Positions 23,886-35,273 of a stretch of DNA of 64,000 nucleotides are shown piece after piece. The number at the start of each line of letters is the position of its first letter. Positions within the stretch are counted from its first letter, which is position 1. The stretch is from the NCBI GenBank assembly GCA_032871835.1, contig CM065301.1, forward strand, positions 15,765,291 through 15,829,290, read 5' to 3'. The DNA is from Dipteronia dyeriana (lineage: Eukaryota; Streptophyta; Magnoliopsida; Sapindales; Sapindaceae). Below the pieces are notes generated by a model. It searched no databases, was not told the origin of the DNA, and worked only from the letters and a program-made list of their open reading frames with translations. The translations under genes were made by a program, and so were the position numbers.

Positions 23886-26800
23886 TGGTATCAGAGCAGA
23901 ATACCAATGCTTCTTCTTCTTCAAATACTCCTATGAGTTTCTCAAACCTCTCACTCCATGGATCAAAGCTTCTAACTCCATTGAAGCTTGAATTAGTTGT
24001 GACACTCAACTACTACAATTTCTTGTTGTGGAGACAACAAGTCAACGCAACAATTAAAGAAAATCGTCTTTAACATTTTATTGATTCTCCCTCTCAGCCT
24101 CCGGATCGTAAAAATCCAGATGGTTCTGCGAGTGAAGCCTTTCTTGATTGGGAACAGCAAGACCAAATTCTACTTTGTTGGATTCTTTTGTCAATCAGTC
24201 AAGAGATTCTTCAACAATTTGTTGGTTGCTCGACATCATGTGAAGCCTGGAATACTATAGACAAATTCTTTTTTTCTCAATCCAAGGCAAACATGATGCA
24301 ATTGAAGTTGCAACTTAAAACCCTAATGAAATGTACTTCTTTAATATCTTAGTATTTGATGAAAGGAAAACTATAATTGATTCATTACAGTATTGTGGAA
24401 ATATTGTTACCGAAGATGATAAGATCATGAGTATTTTGAGTGGATTAGGACTAGAATATGATTCATTTATCATACCTGTAACATATCTGCCTTGATGCTA
24501 TTCTTTGCCTAAGATTCCTGCTTTGTTGTTAACTCATGAGTTTCGTATAGAGCAACATAGTCAAGGAGAAAATTTAATAGTGAATATGGCTACTAATTCA
24601 CAAAAATTTGGTTAGCATAAAAGAGGAAATAATAGCAATTTTCTGGAAATGGAAGAGGTAATTTTCAAGGAGGTAATACTAGCTATAACAATGGTGGTAT
24701 AGGAAACTATTTTCAGAATCAAGGCCATAATGGTGGTCAAAATGGAGGTAGAAGAGGAAGAGGACGTGGTAGACATAACAATGGTAAGTTTCAATGCCAG
24801 ATATGTCATCGAATTGGGCACTCTACACCTAGGTGTTACTACAGATTTGAACAGTCTTTTCAGGCTTCTAACAATGTTCAGAATTCAGCTAATGTTACAA
24901 CAATGAATCAATGACAGATGAGTGGCCAAATGACTGCTATGATTGCTTCTGAAAAGACTCTTTCAGACACTGCTTGGTATCCAGACAACGGTTCTACTGA
25001 TCATTGCATACCTGATCCAAGCAATCTTGCTAATACATATGCCTATCAAGGCAGAGAGAGGATTAACATCTCTTCAACTGGCTCAAATACTTTTTCCATT
25101 GATAAGCACACTTTTCATCTTAAAAATATTTTACATATACCTCATATTACTAAGAATCTCCTAAGTGTTTCAAAGTTTGTTAAGGATAACAAAGTTTTTC
25201 TTGAATTTCATTCCAATGTTTGTCTTGTGAAGGACCAATATTCGAGGAAGGTACTTCTTCAATGAGTGCTTAAGAATGGTCTTTATATTTTTGACATTTC
25301 AATTTGTCTTGTGATGCATGTTAGTTAGCTAAATCACATAAGTTTCCTTTCCCGGCCTTAAAAACTTTATATCATAGCTCATTAGAGTTGATAGTGGCTC
25401 CCTATTTTATCTTCTAAAGGATACAAATATTATGTTAGTTTTCTGGATGCTTATATAAGACATGGATATGCTTACATAAGTCCAAAGTTGAGGTCAAAAA
25501 TGCTTTTCTTATTTTCAAAACTCAAGTAGAATTATAATTTTCTTATAAAAAGTATTGCAAACTGACTGTGGAAAAGAATTTGAGTCTTTGAAGTCAGATC
25601 TTCAAGTTGGTGGCATTGTCTTTAGACATAATTGTCCCTATACACTTGAGCAAAATGGGTTAATTGAAAGAAAACATAGATATTTGGTAGAGATTGGTTT
25701 GTCTTTGCTTTCCCAAGCTTTAATGCCAAAGGCTTATTGGGATGAAGCTTTTATCTCAACATTTTTTCTTATTAATATGATGCCAACTACAATACTTGGT
25801 GGTTAAGTTTCTTTTAAACTTTTGTACGAAGTTGCAGTTGATTATAGCTTATTAAAGGTCTTTGGTTGCCTTTGTTTGCCTTTGTTATCCCTAACTCAAA
25901 CCCTATAATAAACACAAGCTTGAATACATAAGCCAACCTTGTGTTTTTCTTGGATATGACACTCACTTCAAGGGTTATAAGCGTATTAATCATCAAGGCA
26001 TAATCAATATGGTAACGAATGTTGTTTTTCGTGAATAGACATTTCCTTTTGCATCCAATTCTCAGTTTGCTTCTTCAAGGTCTGTTGTTCAACATTCTTC
26101 TTCTCTGCCTTCTTTGTTTCCAATCAATTTAAAGTATCAACCTGTTTTTAGTAATCCTGTTTCTTTAACACCTAACTCCCATATTCTTGAGCAGTCTTTT
26201 TCACCCACACATGTCACTTACACATACAACTCCCCTATTCCTGACTAGTCATTCTCATTAACACACTCTGTCTCATACACGATCAGTTTTCCTCAGTCCC
26301 TGGTTCTATACATACACGTATACCTGATACTACTAATCCACAACAAGAGCCTTATACTTTTTCAAATCCTCATCCAATGATCACAAGAGCCAATGCTGGC
26401 ATATACAAGCCACAGGCTTGGCTTGTCACATAAGAGGAAACTGAGCCTGCAACATTGAATCAGGCTCATGCCAACTCGAAGTGGTATGCAACTATGACAG
26501 ATGAATTTCAAGCACTGTAATAGAATAACAATTGGAGTCTAGTCAAACCACATATAGATAGGAGAGTTATTGGATGTAAGTGGGCGGGGCTTTTAGGATA
26601 AAGAAGAATGTTGATGGGTCTATGCTCAAATATAAGGCAGGGTTGGTGGCTATAGGGTTTAGTCAGGTTGCAGGGTATGATTTTTTAGAGACTTTTAGTC
26701 CCGCCATCAAACCAACAACAATTAGAATTATCCTTTCTATTGCAGTTGCAAAACAATAGAGCTTAAGGCAATTGGACGTAAATAACACATTTCTCAATGG

Positions 26801-28019
26801 TGTTATTGAAGAGGGTGTGTATATGACACAACCACTTAGATTTACTTCAGATATTCATCCTGATCATGTATGCAAATTGCGTAAGGCATTGTATGGCTTT
26901 AAACAGACACCCGGTGCCTGGTTTGACAGGTTTAAAACAACCCTCTTGTCACTTGGTGTTTGCTCTTCTAAAGCAGATAATTCTCTGTTTATCATGTTTA
27001 CTACTCACAGTACTCTCTTTTTACTTGTGTATGTTGATGATATAATAGTAACCGGTAGTCATGATGCTGAGATTAATGAGTTAGTTATCAAGTTAAATCA
27101 ACTATTTGCTTTGAAAGATTTGGGAGTTCTATATTACTTCATAGGAATATAAGTAAAGCAAACACATACCGGTCTTCACTTGTCTCAACAGAAATATATT
27201 GTTTGTTTGTTGAGGAAAGTTAGTATGATCTCTGTAAAAAGACTTCTTTCAAAGACTTCTTTCACCAATGATCTCCAGTGATGCACAGTTATCAGCTTAT
27301 AAATGAACTCCTTTTGACAGGGCCGTTGAGTATAGAAGCATAGTAGGAGCTTTTCAATATGTTACTATGACAAGGCCATACATAGCATATGCCGTGAACA
27401 AGGTTTGTCAATTTTTGCAATCACCCATGGATGAGCACTGGAAGGCTGTTAAAAGAATACTAAGGCATCCTAAAAGGACAATGAAGTTTGGTCTTCAGTT
27501 TTCAAGACCAAAGTCATCTTCTGAAAATCTTAGTTTGGTGTGGTTCTCTGATACAGATTGGGCAACAAGTCCAGATGATTGAAAATCAACTACTGGCTTT
27601 TGTGTTTTCCTTGGATCAAATCTAGTTACTTGGTATGCAAAGGAACAACATACTGTATCAAGGTCATCAACAAAACCTGAATATAAGAGTCTAGCATCAG
27701 TAACAACAGAGATAACTTGGATAAAATCATTGCTTCACGAATTGAATTACAAGCTGCCTAGAGTGCCTAATGTATGGTGTGATAACTTGAGCACATTGGC
27801 ATTGTCTAGCAACTCAGTTATACATGCTAGAACCAAACATATTGAGCTAGACTTGTACTTTGTGAGAGTCAAAATACTACAAAAGAAATTGACAGGTAAT
27901 CATGTACCTTTTGTAAATCAAATTACCGATATTTTTACAAAGCCTCTCTTAACCTCTCGGTGTCAGATTATAAGAGACAAACTCATTGTGATTGAACCAA
28001 CAATGAGTTTGAGAGAGGG
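23885..28019 (+). pseudogene. Copia gag-pol polyprotein, multiply broken
   Basis: Gag starts at 23885, overlapping the PBS, and is open for 62 codons before a stop. The UBN2-like gag continues with stops and shifts to about 24550. A CX2CX4HX4C knuckle (CQICHRIGHSTPRC) lies at 24795-24836. The protease region at 24918-25265 reads WYPDNGSTDH where WYxDSGA is usual. The integrase second half is open at 25555-25806 (QTDCGKEF, CPYTLEQNGLIERKHR). RT is open at 26772-27152 (LDVNNTFLNG-like start, YVDD at 27030-27041). RNase H pieces lie at 27367-27582 and 27730-28019 (DIFTKPLL). The integrase HHCC finger is not readable. Stops occur in every domain, so the element cannot encode its own machinery. 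Confidence 0.92.
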
Positions 28020-28375
28020 TGTTAACAGAATGAGTTAATCGATAGAAGAAGAAATTTGTACATAGTAACTTTGATATTATTATCAGTGTAGCACAACTGA
28101 AACTTAAGTTTCTATTAACTTAGTTAATCAAAAGTTAGTTAGCTGAGTTAGTTAGATGAATCATGTTAGCTTTGCTATCATCACGATTAGTTACAAGTCT
28201 GTATTATGTAGTGTTAGCAAAAGTCAATGTACATGTATAAAAAGCTCAACACTATTGTAATCAATTTGACGAAATAAATAAAAAAGTTAGTTACAGACAT
28301 TTATCTAGAATATTTTCCTTTGAAATTTTCTATTCTTTTCTCGTTGATTTTCCTGATAAAATTTGAAGTCCAACA
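28020..28375 (+). repeat. 3' LTR of the second Copia element
   Basis: 356 bp from TGTTAACAGAATG to GAAGTCCAACA. It matches the two halves of the 5' LTR and is preceded by the purine tract. Confidence 0.93.
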
Positions 28376-28410
28376 GTCCTAACCTGAATTTTGGTAAAAA
28401 TTCTTTCTAG

Positions 28411-28805
28411 GAAAGGCTTTAGAGTTGTGGGATCTGCAAGTGATTCCCCTTAAATGTCCAGTTGTAGAGCCTGTCCAGATTGACCATGAGTTGGAAAAAG
28501 CATTTATCTGTCATTTACAAGATCATTGGTTATGTATCAAGAAAGTGATTGGAGAGTGGTATAACTTCGACAATCATTATGCAGCCCCGGAACACCTCTC
28601 CAAGTTATACCTCTTAGCCTACTTGGATTCTCTAAAAAGGCTTTGGTTGGAGTATTTCATAATGAGGGGAAACTTCCCGAAAGAGTGCCCCATATCATCC
28701 GAAACTTCTTATGGTTACGGGCAATGGTTGCCCCCTGAAGATGCTGAGAGGATAATTAAATCATGCAACACAAGAGAGGATTCAAAGAGAATGAAACAGC
28801 AGTGA
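28411..28805 (+). pseudogene. Josephin-domain (ataxin-3-like) deubiquitinase, relic exon
   Basis: An exon follows the acceptor TTCTTTCTAG and reads KALELWDLQVIPLKCPVVEP, then FICHLQDHWLCIKK, EWYNFDNHYAAPEHLSKLYL, MRGNFPKECPISS and GQWLPPEDAERI. This is the C-terminal half of the plant Josephin domain. The His of the catalytic triad (DHW) is kept. The exon with the catalytic Cys is absent from the window. At 28631-28665 the protein reads LKRLWLEYF where the family has a G-F-G-W-S-type sequence. One extra A in the AAAAA run and one missing T in ATTTC shift the frame for about ten codons and then restore it. The stop is at 28803. The Copia 3' LTR ends only 35 bp upstream, so the gene was probably split by that element. 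Confidence 0.85.
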
Positions 28806-29480
28806 AGAGAAAACAACTGCACAAGAAGTGGAGGGACATTGATCCATGCCATTTTAGATGTATACACATTATTAACATGAATTTTATTTCTAATTCCATG
28901 CTAATTAATAAGTTATCTATCAATTTGTATTAATGTTTTTTTTTCATGATGTTAATTACAGGATGATATATTATAGAAGAAAGAGATGGTGAAAATTATG
29001 ATCCAATATTTGACAAGTATTTAAGCAATGGAATTAAGTCAACAGCCTGTTTGCATATATATTGATTTTTTTCCATGAAATTGACTAGGAAGTGACTAGG
29101 AGGAAATTGTAAAAATAACGAGGAAATTGTCAACAATAATCATGTAAAATTATTAATTAAGAATAATTTTCAATCATAATAATATTATTATTTTTTAAAA
29201 AATATATAAATATATTTATTTAATAAAACCATATAAATACCGATTTGTTTCGTCTCATTTGTCACTATTATGTGGTAACACACATTAGACACATAATATG
29301 GGTACTCTGGTCGTTTAACTTCTTGTTCCATCTTTTCTTAGCCATATTAAACGTATAACAGTAAAGTTAACAGTTTTATCCTAATCCTTCAAAATATAAT
29401 ACAGAACAACATCATCTGTCATATCTCGTCCCACCTTATCATGTCCATCTCCGTGGCAAGTGCACCCTCACAAACATGAT
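28806..29480. other. AT-rich DNA downstream of the Josephin relic
   Basis: No coding sequence is recognised. There are T-runs and poly-A-like stretches at 28930-28945 and 29150-29230. Confidence 0.4.
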
Positions 29481-29580
29481 GAGGTTGGCTCAGTGGTTAA
29501 GTCTATCACACCCATACTATGAAGTTGTGGGTTTGGTTCTCTATCCACTGCAAAACTTGAATTATTATATTATTCTTTAG
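29481..29580 (+). mobile_element. tRNA-derived SINE (head region)
   Basis: An A box-like TGGCTCAGTGG lies at 29486-29496. A B box-like GGTTTGGTTCTC lies at about 29530-29541, about 40 bp apart, as in tRNA-derived SINEs. An AT-rich tail follows (ATTATTATATTATTC). The tRNA cloverleaf is not complete, so it is not a tRNA gene. A related candidate is at 55031-55130. Confidence 0.6.
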
Positions 29581-29615
29581 AAAAATAAAAAAATTGACAC
29601 ATCTAAAAAGTTGTA

Positions 29616-29698
29616 GGCTCAAATCGTACTTTGTACTTTAAATGAATGGTAAGTATATGGCTCAAATCGTACCTTTGTACTCTAAATGCATGGTAAAG
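29616..29698. repeat. 43-bp tandem duplication
   Basis: GGCTCAAATCGTACTTTGTA with its following bases (29616-29653) recurs at 29659-29698 with a few changes. Confidence 0.85.
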
Positions 29699-30018
29699 TA
29701 GAGGTATGGAAATCTCTTTTATTTTAGTATTATTTACTTTCAGACATAGGTTTTTTTTTGGATCAATTTGGTGAAAAGTCAAGTCAAAATTGCAAAGAGA
29801 TCCAATTTCCAAAAATTTCACTAAGAAAACGTGAAGTATATTAAAAAAAAAACGTAACAAATGTACAAAAATGTGATATTTTTTAATGTGAAAATTGTAT
29901 ATTTTATATTTATTTCAAAAATGTGTTAAATAAATTCTTAAGTGAAATATTTCATTAAAAAACATAAAAGTTTTATATTTTATAGAAAACTACAAATCAT
30001 CCAAAAATTTCAGCCTTC

Positions 30019-30619
30019 GGGCTAGTTTGGTATTACTGTAACTTTTTTTATAATCACCGCTAGTTGTGTTGCATGAATAATTAGCTGTGAAGTTAATCAA
30101 CAACTGTTAGGTTAATTGTTCTCTGTATAGCTTAAAAACAGTATACATATGTTTGGTAATTTTATTACAGAAGTGTTGAGATTAGTTACAATAACTAAAA
30201 TAAACATGATTTTAGAACTCTATTTTATTTTTTCCATTAATTATATATATTAAATCATTATTTAAGTAAAATATTTAAATTAGTAAAAACAAATTCCATA
30301 AGAACAATTAAAATATTTTGTAAATCAAATCAAATATTTAAGTTGACTATTTAATTTTAGGATGACATGAAGTATATAAATGATTTTAACTTGATTTCAT
30401 AAGGATGATAATGATATTTTAAAAGATTCACTAAATGCTGATATAGATTATTTCATAATTACTTTCAAAAAGTAACCCTCGATCTACTTCTCAAAATCAT
30501 CGTCAAAACTTATCAGATTATCAATTAATCACTTTTAAAAGTTTTACCAAATATCATTTTCGATCAAAATTATAAAATAAACTGATTTTATCTTTTCAAA
30601 AGCAATATCAAACTAGCCC
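30019..30619. mobile_element. MITE, about 601 bp, TIR GGGCTAGTTTGRTATTRCT
   Basis: The left end GGGCTAGTTTGGTATTACT and the reverse complement of the right end GGGCTAGTTTGATATTGCT match at 17 of 19 bases. The inside is AT-rich and non-coding. TIR style suggests hAT. I see no clean 8-bp duplication at these edges, so the superfamily stays open. Confidence 0.7.
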
Positions 30620-30660
30620 TTTAGATAAATGAATAAGAAAAGATTATTCATCAATTGCAG

Positions 30661-30821
30661 TGGGCAGTGGGCAGTGGGAAGAGTTAGAATACATCGATGA
30701 TGAGATGTTTGCTAGCATGGTGCTAGAGGAGTTGAAATACACAGAAAACTGCAGGGACCAGCATTTATGGAGAAAGCGTAGAGTAGTTGTTTGTATGGAA
30801 GAACATGTTATTTATATATAA
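30661..30821 (+). other. Exon-like ORF of unknown origin
   Basis: After an acceptor-like TCAATTGCAG the DNA is open for about 53 codons (WEELEYIDDEMFASMVLEEL, later CRDQHLWRKRR) and ends at a TAA at 30819. It starts with a GGGCAGT tandem (TGGGCAGTGGGCAGTGGG). The composition is more gene-like than its surroundings. I do not recognise a family. It could be the last exon of a lost gene or of a transposon protein. Confidence 0.3.
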
Positions 30822-31008
30822 AATCTATTGTGTATACATTCTATTTATGTTTAAATTATAAACCGAAGTACCAACTAATTATATATAAACTATGGTTAAA
30901 ATTGAAACTAACCATATAATTAGTTGAGTTTTTATTTTTACTCAACGTTAGTGTTTTGATTTTACCGAACTTTTCACTAATGATACAAAAATATCCTTAA
31001 TGATTTCT

Positions 31009-31250
31009 CAATTAAACAAACCGGTCTTTTTCAATTAAACACACTGGTCTACTTCAATTAAACACACCAATCTTCTTCAATTAAGCATACTAGTTTTCAT
31101 CAATTAAATACACCACAAGTTTTCAATTAAACACCCCAGTTTTCATCAATTAAATACACAATCAGTTTAATTCCTAATGTGTTTAATATGTGTGTTTAAC
31201 TCGTGGTCTGTTTAATTCCCAGTGTGTTTAATTCCAATGTGTTTAATTTG
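31009..31250. repeat. Minisatellite of AATTAAACACAC units with an inverted arm
   Basis: About six to seven units of roughly 20-30 bp carrying AATTAAACACACY lie at 31009-31165. They are followed at 31170-31250 by units in the opposite orientation (GTGTGTTTAA, GTGTTTAATT). The two arms can pair into a long imperfect hairpin. Confidence 0.8.
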
Positions 31251-31254
31251 ATAC

Positions 31255-31512
31255 GGGGTAAATTTATCTTTAAAGTGGAAAGTTTGGTAAATAGTAGTGC
31301 TAAAAAACCTAAAAATTTAGTCCAAATTTTAACCCAAATGATGTGGTAAGTAAGTTGTCATGACCACACAAAACATGAGATGATGTGGTTAATGAAAAAA
31401 TGACTTGCCATATCATTTAAGTTGAAATTTGGGCTAAATTTTTGGGTTAAATAGCATTAGTGGTTTGGTAAAAACAATGACATAACTAATTATGGGTAAA
31501 AATAGATACCCC
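31255..31512. mobile_element. Foldback MITE, about 258 bp
   Basis: The ends are GGGGTA and TACCCC. The inner arms pair well around a centre near 31370. The left arm (CCTAAAAATTTAGTCCAAAT, then TTTAACCCAAATGATGTGG) matches the reverse complement of the right arm at 31390-31460. There is no coding sequence, and I could not settle the target duplication. Confidence 0.7.
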
Positions 31513-31734
31513 TTAATTTTTTGGTTAAAAAGTGTTATTTCCTCTATAAATTATGTATTGTAGAAACTGTTTTTTATATATAAATCAAATGGTCTATGTT
31601 TAGTCATAATATCTACTCCGATAATAGAAGATATCTACTTTCACATATGATACCGATGAGAACTTCTCACACACTAAAATACATATAGTGGTCCAGTGGA
31701 GCTAAAACCCACCACCACTAACAAGTAGTTGTTG

Positions 31735-31945
31735 CAATATGGACAGAACCGGCTTGGCCTGGCCTGACAATGGCGTACCTGGCCCTTAACAGGTCGAGCC
31801 TAAGAAAGCCTGAAGGGAGAAACAGGTCGGACCAGGATCGACCTGATAAAGATTTGGGAGGCTTGGCTTGGCTTGAGGAATGTCTTGCTGGCCGTGCTGA
31901 CAAGCCGAGACATGCAGGCTTACAGGCCTTAAAACAGTGCTTCAT
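31735..31945. repeat. GC-rich GGCCTGGCC-type dispersed repeat
   Basis: An island of C/G-rich words (GGCTTGGCCTGGCCTGAC, CAGGTCGAGCC, AGGCTTACAGGCC) lies in strongly AT-rich DNA. It starts after AATATGGAC and ends before a T-run. It looks like a decayed relative of the clear element at 55517-55911, whose ends read AATGG plus ATGGAC. Confidence 0.55.
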
Positions 31946-32488
31946 TTTTTTTTTCAATTAAATAAAATAATAAATCTAATAAATACTTTATATAAAATTT
32001 TAAAATTCATAAATTATTAATCAACTGAATGAATTGATGGTTTTTTTCCTATTTTATTTATTTTTTGACTTAAAAATTTATTTATATTTTAATAATTTAA
32101 GTTAAAAACTTATTTATTATTTTACCTTATGTATTTTAATTTTTATATTTTAAATTGATTTTAGTTTAAAAAAAGTTTTAAATTGATTTATTATTTCATT
32201 TATGTTAAAAATTTATGTCTAATTTATTTAGTCTGACGAGAAATGAAATAAAATGTAAGAAATAGATTAAATTATATTTTATTTATTTACTAAAATTACT
32301 CAAAGAGTAAATGAAGTCATAAAGATGTAAGCATTAAGAAAGAGCTGAATTTTATTTACTTATTCACATTTCAGTTTACATGATTTGTGATTGCCTCGTT
32401 AAAAACCTTACTAAGAAAAACTCAATTGGGATAAAAACAGGTAAGGAAAAAATAGTATAATCGAATTACAAAATTATAAATACATGTA
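31946..32488. other. AT-rich DNA, likely 3' flank of the hAT element
   Basis: This is mostly T/A runs. On the minus strand 32389-32435 reads CCCAATTGAGTTTTTC, then TTAGTAAGGTTTTTAACGAG, a word I have often seen in plant repeats. No protein is recognised. Confidence 0.45.
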
Positions 32489-32689
32489 TAATTAAGAATT
32501 AGTCTCCAGTCATGCCAGTTACTTCTTGAACCATAAGCCTCTTCGAAGTACATGTTGGAAAAACTTTGAATTAGTTCTTCATTCACCGGTTGATATTGCA
32601 TCATCTTCTCTGTATGCTCCCAATCATTAAGGCATGTCAATAAATCAACCAAATGAGGGTCAAACAATATCTTCGAGGTTCGACTATAC
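32489..32689 (-). pseudogene. hAT transposase, C-terminal end (third piece)
   Basis: On the minus strand it reads RTSKILFDPHLVDLLTCLND then WEHTEKM, matching the end of the hAT dimerisation domain (position of the R-S-L-P-E-x-V-x-A-L-x-C-x-x-D-W pattern). It continues in frame for about 50 codons (MYFEEAYGSRSNWHDW). It is cut at its upstream side by the solo LTR 32690-34449, beyond which the hAT reading resumes. Confidence 0.75.
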
Positions 32690-34449
32690 CGTTGGGATTT
32701 ATGTCCTAAAACTTGTAATTTGTAAATGTGAATGAAACATTAATAAAAGTAGTTTATTCATTCTATAAATCTGTCTCATACATTAATATCATTTGTACTT
32801 AACATCCAAGATTGTCGGATGCAATCTCTAACTGAGTATATGAGTGTCGTATACAGAGGAATTCAGTTTGAGATGAGCAATCTAAAGAGTCCGTAGATAG
32901 CAAATAGAGCTGGGTACTTTATTTGTGGTTAATCTACAATTGCGGCTCATACCGTAATGTACGGTGGTCTAAACCTAGACTATTCATATGTTGATATGAG
33001 AATGGAGACACCTCATATGTCGTGATTGTATAGGACTGGACCATGATCTATATGAATCTCTCACCAAGATCAGTTACATGATGAGATTCATATATATCAA
33101 TAAATTATGGCTATATATGAGTGATCTTAATCTTGAGTGTCTTATCGACTCTTTCAGGTTAGATCGTGATTTTTGATATACCATGGGTGAGATCAGAGTT
33201 GCATTCCAGTTAATGACTTCGTATATTGGAATCATGGTTTGGTTTGTGGCTGGGAAGACCTGTACACAATAGTGGAATCCATTCCTTCTTGCGAGAAGTA
33301 AACAGTAGTTCCCTTAAGGGTTGATTCAGGGCTTGAATAATATGAGCGATCTCCTTCTTCTGTAAAAGAAGTTATGATTTATTATTCATTAGAAAATCAA
33401 TGGTGCTGGGGTGTAACAGACTTTATTACCTAGCTCTAATTATGAACTACTTATGGAGGATCATACCATATGCAATAGCTATATCGATGAACAACTGTAA
33501 TTTCGATTTGCGTAATACATCTACAGTTGTGAGATTGCAACCTCTGGCTTTTAGTGGAATAACTCTGAGGTTAATAATCATGAAATATTAATTACAGAGT
33601 TTAATTAATTATTTCTATGGATTATTGGAGCTCAAGACCGTGGGTCCATTAGGTCACCTTGCTAGCCCGGTTAATTAAAAGTAACAAGAGCGACGGTTAA
33701 TTAATTGGATTGTCCAATTAATTGTGTTACGAAAGTGACACATATCTATTAAATGATTAATTGAATAATAAGATTATTTAATAAATATAATTAATAATTA
33801 AATTAATTAAATTATTAGATTATTTAATTAATGAATTAATAATTGTGAATTTTTAATTAATTATTAATTGGATGTTGCAGGTTCAAGTCATGGCTAAGAC
33901 AAAGATTAAAATAATTAGATTATTGTATTCTTTTCTTAGTCTAGTATTTAAATTTTAGTCAACTAGGGTTAAGTGGGAGTTAGATTCCTATTTTACCAAG
34001 GACACTTGAATACTAAATATCTTTTTAAAAAATGGAAATATATTTTGAAAAAGATATGTATCTAGTTATTAAATATATATATATATATTAACATAACTAG
34101 GATACATACTTATTGGGTCGTTGAACCAAATACACTGAGCAAAAAACAACCTTAGAAAGTCTAGGTAATTTTCGGCCAAAGAAAGATAGAAAACAATTCT
34201 TGTGGTGGCCGAACATAGCAAGAAGAAAAGTAGTTTTCTTCAAGCCTCTGCATCCTCCTTAGTTACTTGAAAATCGTGACGCACCCACACGCAATTGCTG
34301 GATCACGGGACATAGCGAGGAAGACTTGGTGGTTGATAATCGGAATAATATTAAAGGGTATGATCTAATTCTCTTTATATATTTTTATATATTGTATATG
34401 GTTTACAAGTTACATAAAAATTTTAAAACCCATTTTTCGCTGCGCAACA
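32690..34449 (+). mobile_element. Solo LTR, 1760 bp, nested in the hAT pseudogene
   Basis: The left end reads CGTTGGGATTTATGTCC, where related LTRs start TGTTGGG, so the first base is probably mutated. The right end is CGCTGCGCAACA. There is no PBS or gag inside. It separates two parts of one hAT dimerisation domain. The immediate flanks TATAC and TAAAT are only partly alike. The start word and the length fit a Copia-type LTR. Confidence 0.75.
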
Positions 34450-35273
34450 TAAATCATGCTTTCTATATATACGTCCACTGGTGCTGAAACTTGTTCTAAA
34501 CAAACAGTTGATACAGGGATGACGAGTATGTCCCGTGCTAGTTAGGACAATACAGGATAACTCTTGGTATGGTTCTTCCACTATAACAGTAGATCAAATT
34601 CTTGGAAGTCCTCTTGATGGGCTATGTCAAACTTAGTTTCAAAGAAAGTGTTCAGTTCACATTGTGGAGATGATAAAGATGAAGATGAAGACTCTTGGTT
34701 ACCGTTTAGGATTCTTATACTTCTCTTCATCGATCGGGTGTCAAGTTGTTCCGACCCTTAGATGTTTCTGCCACTAAACCAGCGGTCATAAAGACGACAG
34801 ACTTCGAACACCGTGGAGTGCAGGTTAGTAAAATTTTGAGTAAGATCTAAATCCAAGTAACCACTAATATACTCAGTAAAAGATTTTAAACTATTTAATT
34901 TAGTCATAGTATCAAATATACAATTTAAGGTATAAAGTCAAGGAATTTTAGCCAGTATTTTTGAAATATTTCACCTTCGGCCCAACTGCATTGCTTAACA
35001 TGGCATTCCCTCTATAAGAGTACAAAATTCCAGACATTTATAAAATTTGATGCAATGCAGGAAGAGATGTGGGGTAATAGGCCGTGGAAAAAAGTACAAT
35101 TGAATATTAAAAAAATCTTTAAAAATTTAAAAACATCTGCCACAAATCGATCGTCGTCATATATGGTTGGACCACCTACCATGACCATTTCCATATTATA
35201 TTAACCTGTAATTTTAGTAGAATAATCAATAACACTTTACAACATTAAATAAGTGAAGTTCTACCTTACCGGC
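34450..35273 (-). pseudogene. hAT transposase, middle piece
   Basis: On the minus strand the first visible motif, next to the Gypsy LTR, is NFTYLML. It is preceded by R and a stop where the family has RW, and followed by SVIDYSTKITG. Then come VADVFKFLKIF, the region ending LNSLKSFTEYISGYLDLDL, and SYPVLS, stop, LARDILVIPVSTV, the start of the dimerisation domain. Several stops and frameshifts are present. It continues the reading of the piece at 49440-50160 and precedes the piece at 32489-32689, so one hAT gene was split twice. Confidence 0.8.

Larger units (their letters stand above)
22151..28375 (+). mobile_element. Copia LTR retrotransposon, full-length but decayed
   Basis: The plus-strand element has a 5' LTR 22151-23885 (split by a solo LTR), a perfect initiator-Met PBS TGGTATCAGAGC at 23886-23897, and gag, protease, integrase, RT and RNase H in Copia order. 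A purine tract GAGAGAGGG precedes the 3' LTR 28020-28375 (356 bp). Both LTRs start TGTTAACAGAATGAG and end with AACA. Removing the 1368-bp insert gives about 4.85 kb, a normal Copia size. The flanks GGCCA and GTCCT match at three of five bases, so the duplication is eroded or was altered at insertion. Confidence 0.93.

Noticed and set aside
23885..24073. Host gene starting at 23885
   Set aside because: The ATG overlaps the perfect PBS right after the 5' LTR, so it is the Copia gag start.
29481..29580. Possible tRNA gene
   Set aside because: A and B boxes are present, but the acceptor stem and anticodon arm do not pair. It fits a SINE better.
31009..31250. CRISPR-like spaced repeats
   Set aside because: Units vary in length and sequence, there are no unique spacers, and the genome is eukaryotic.
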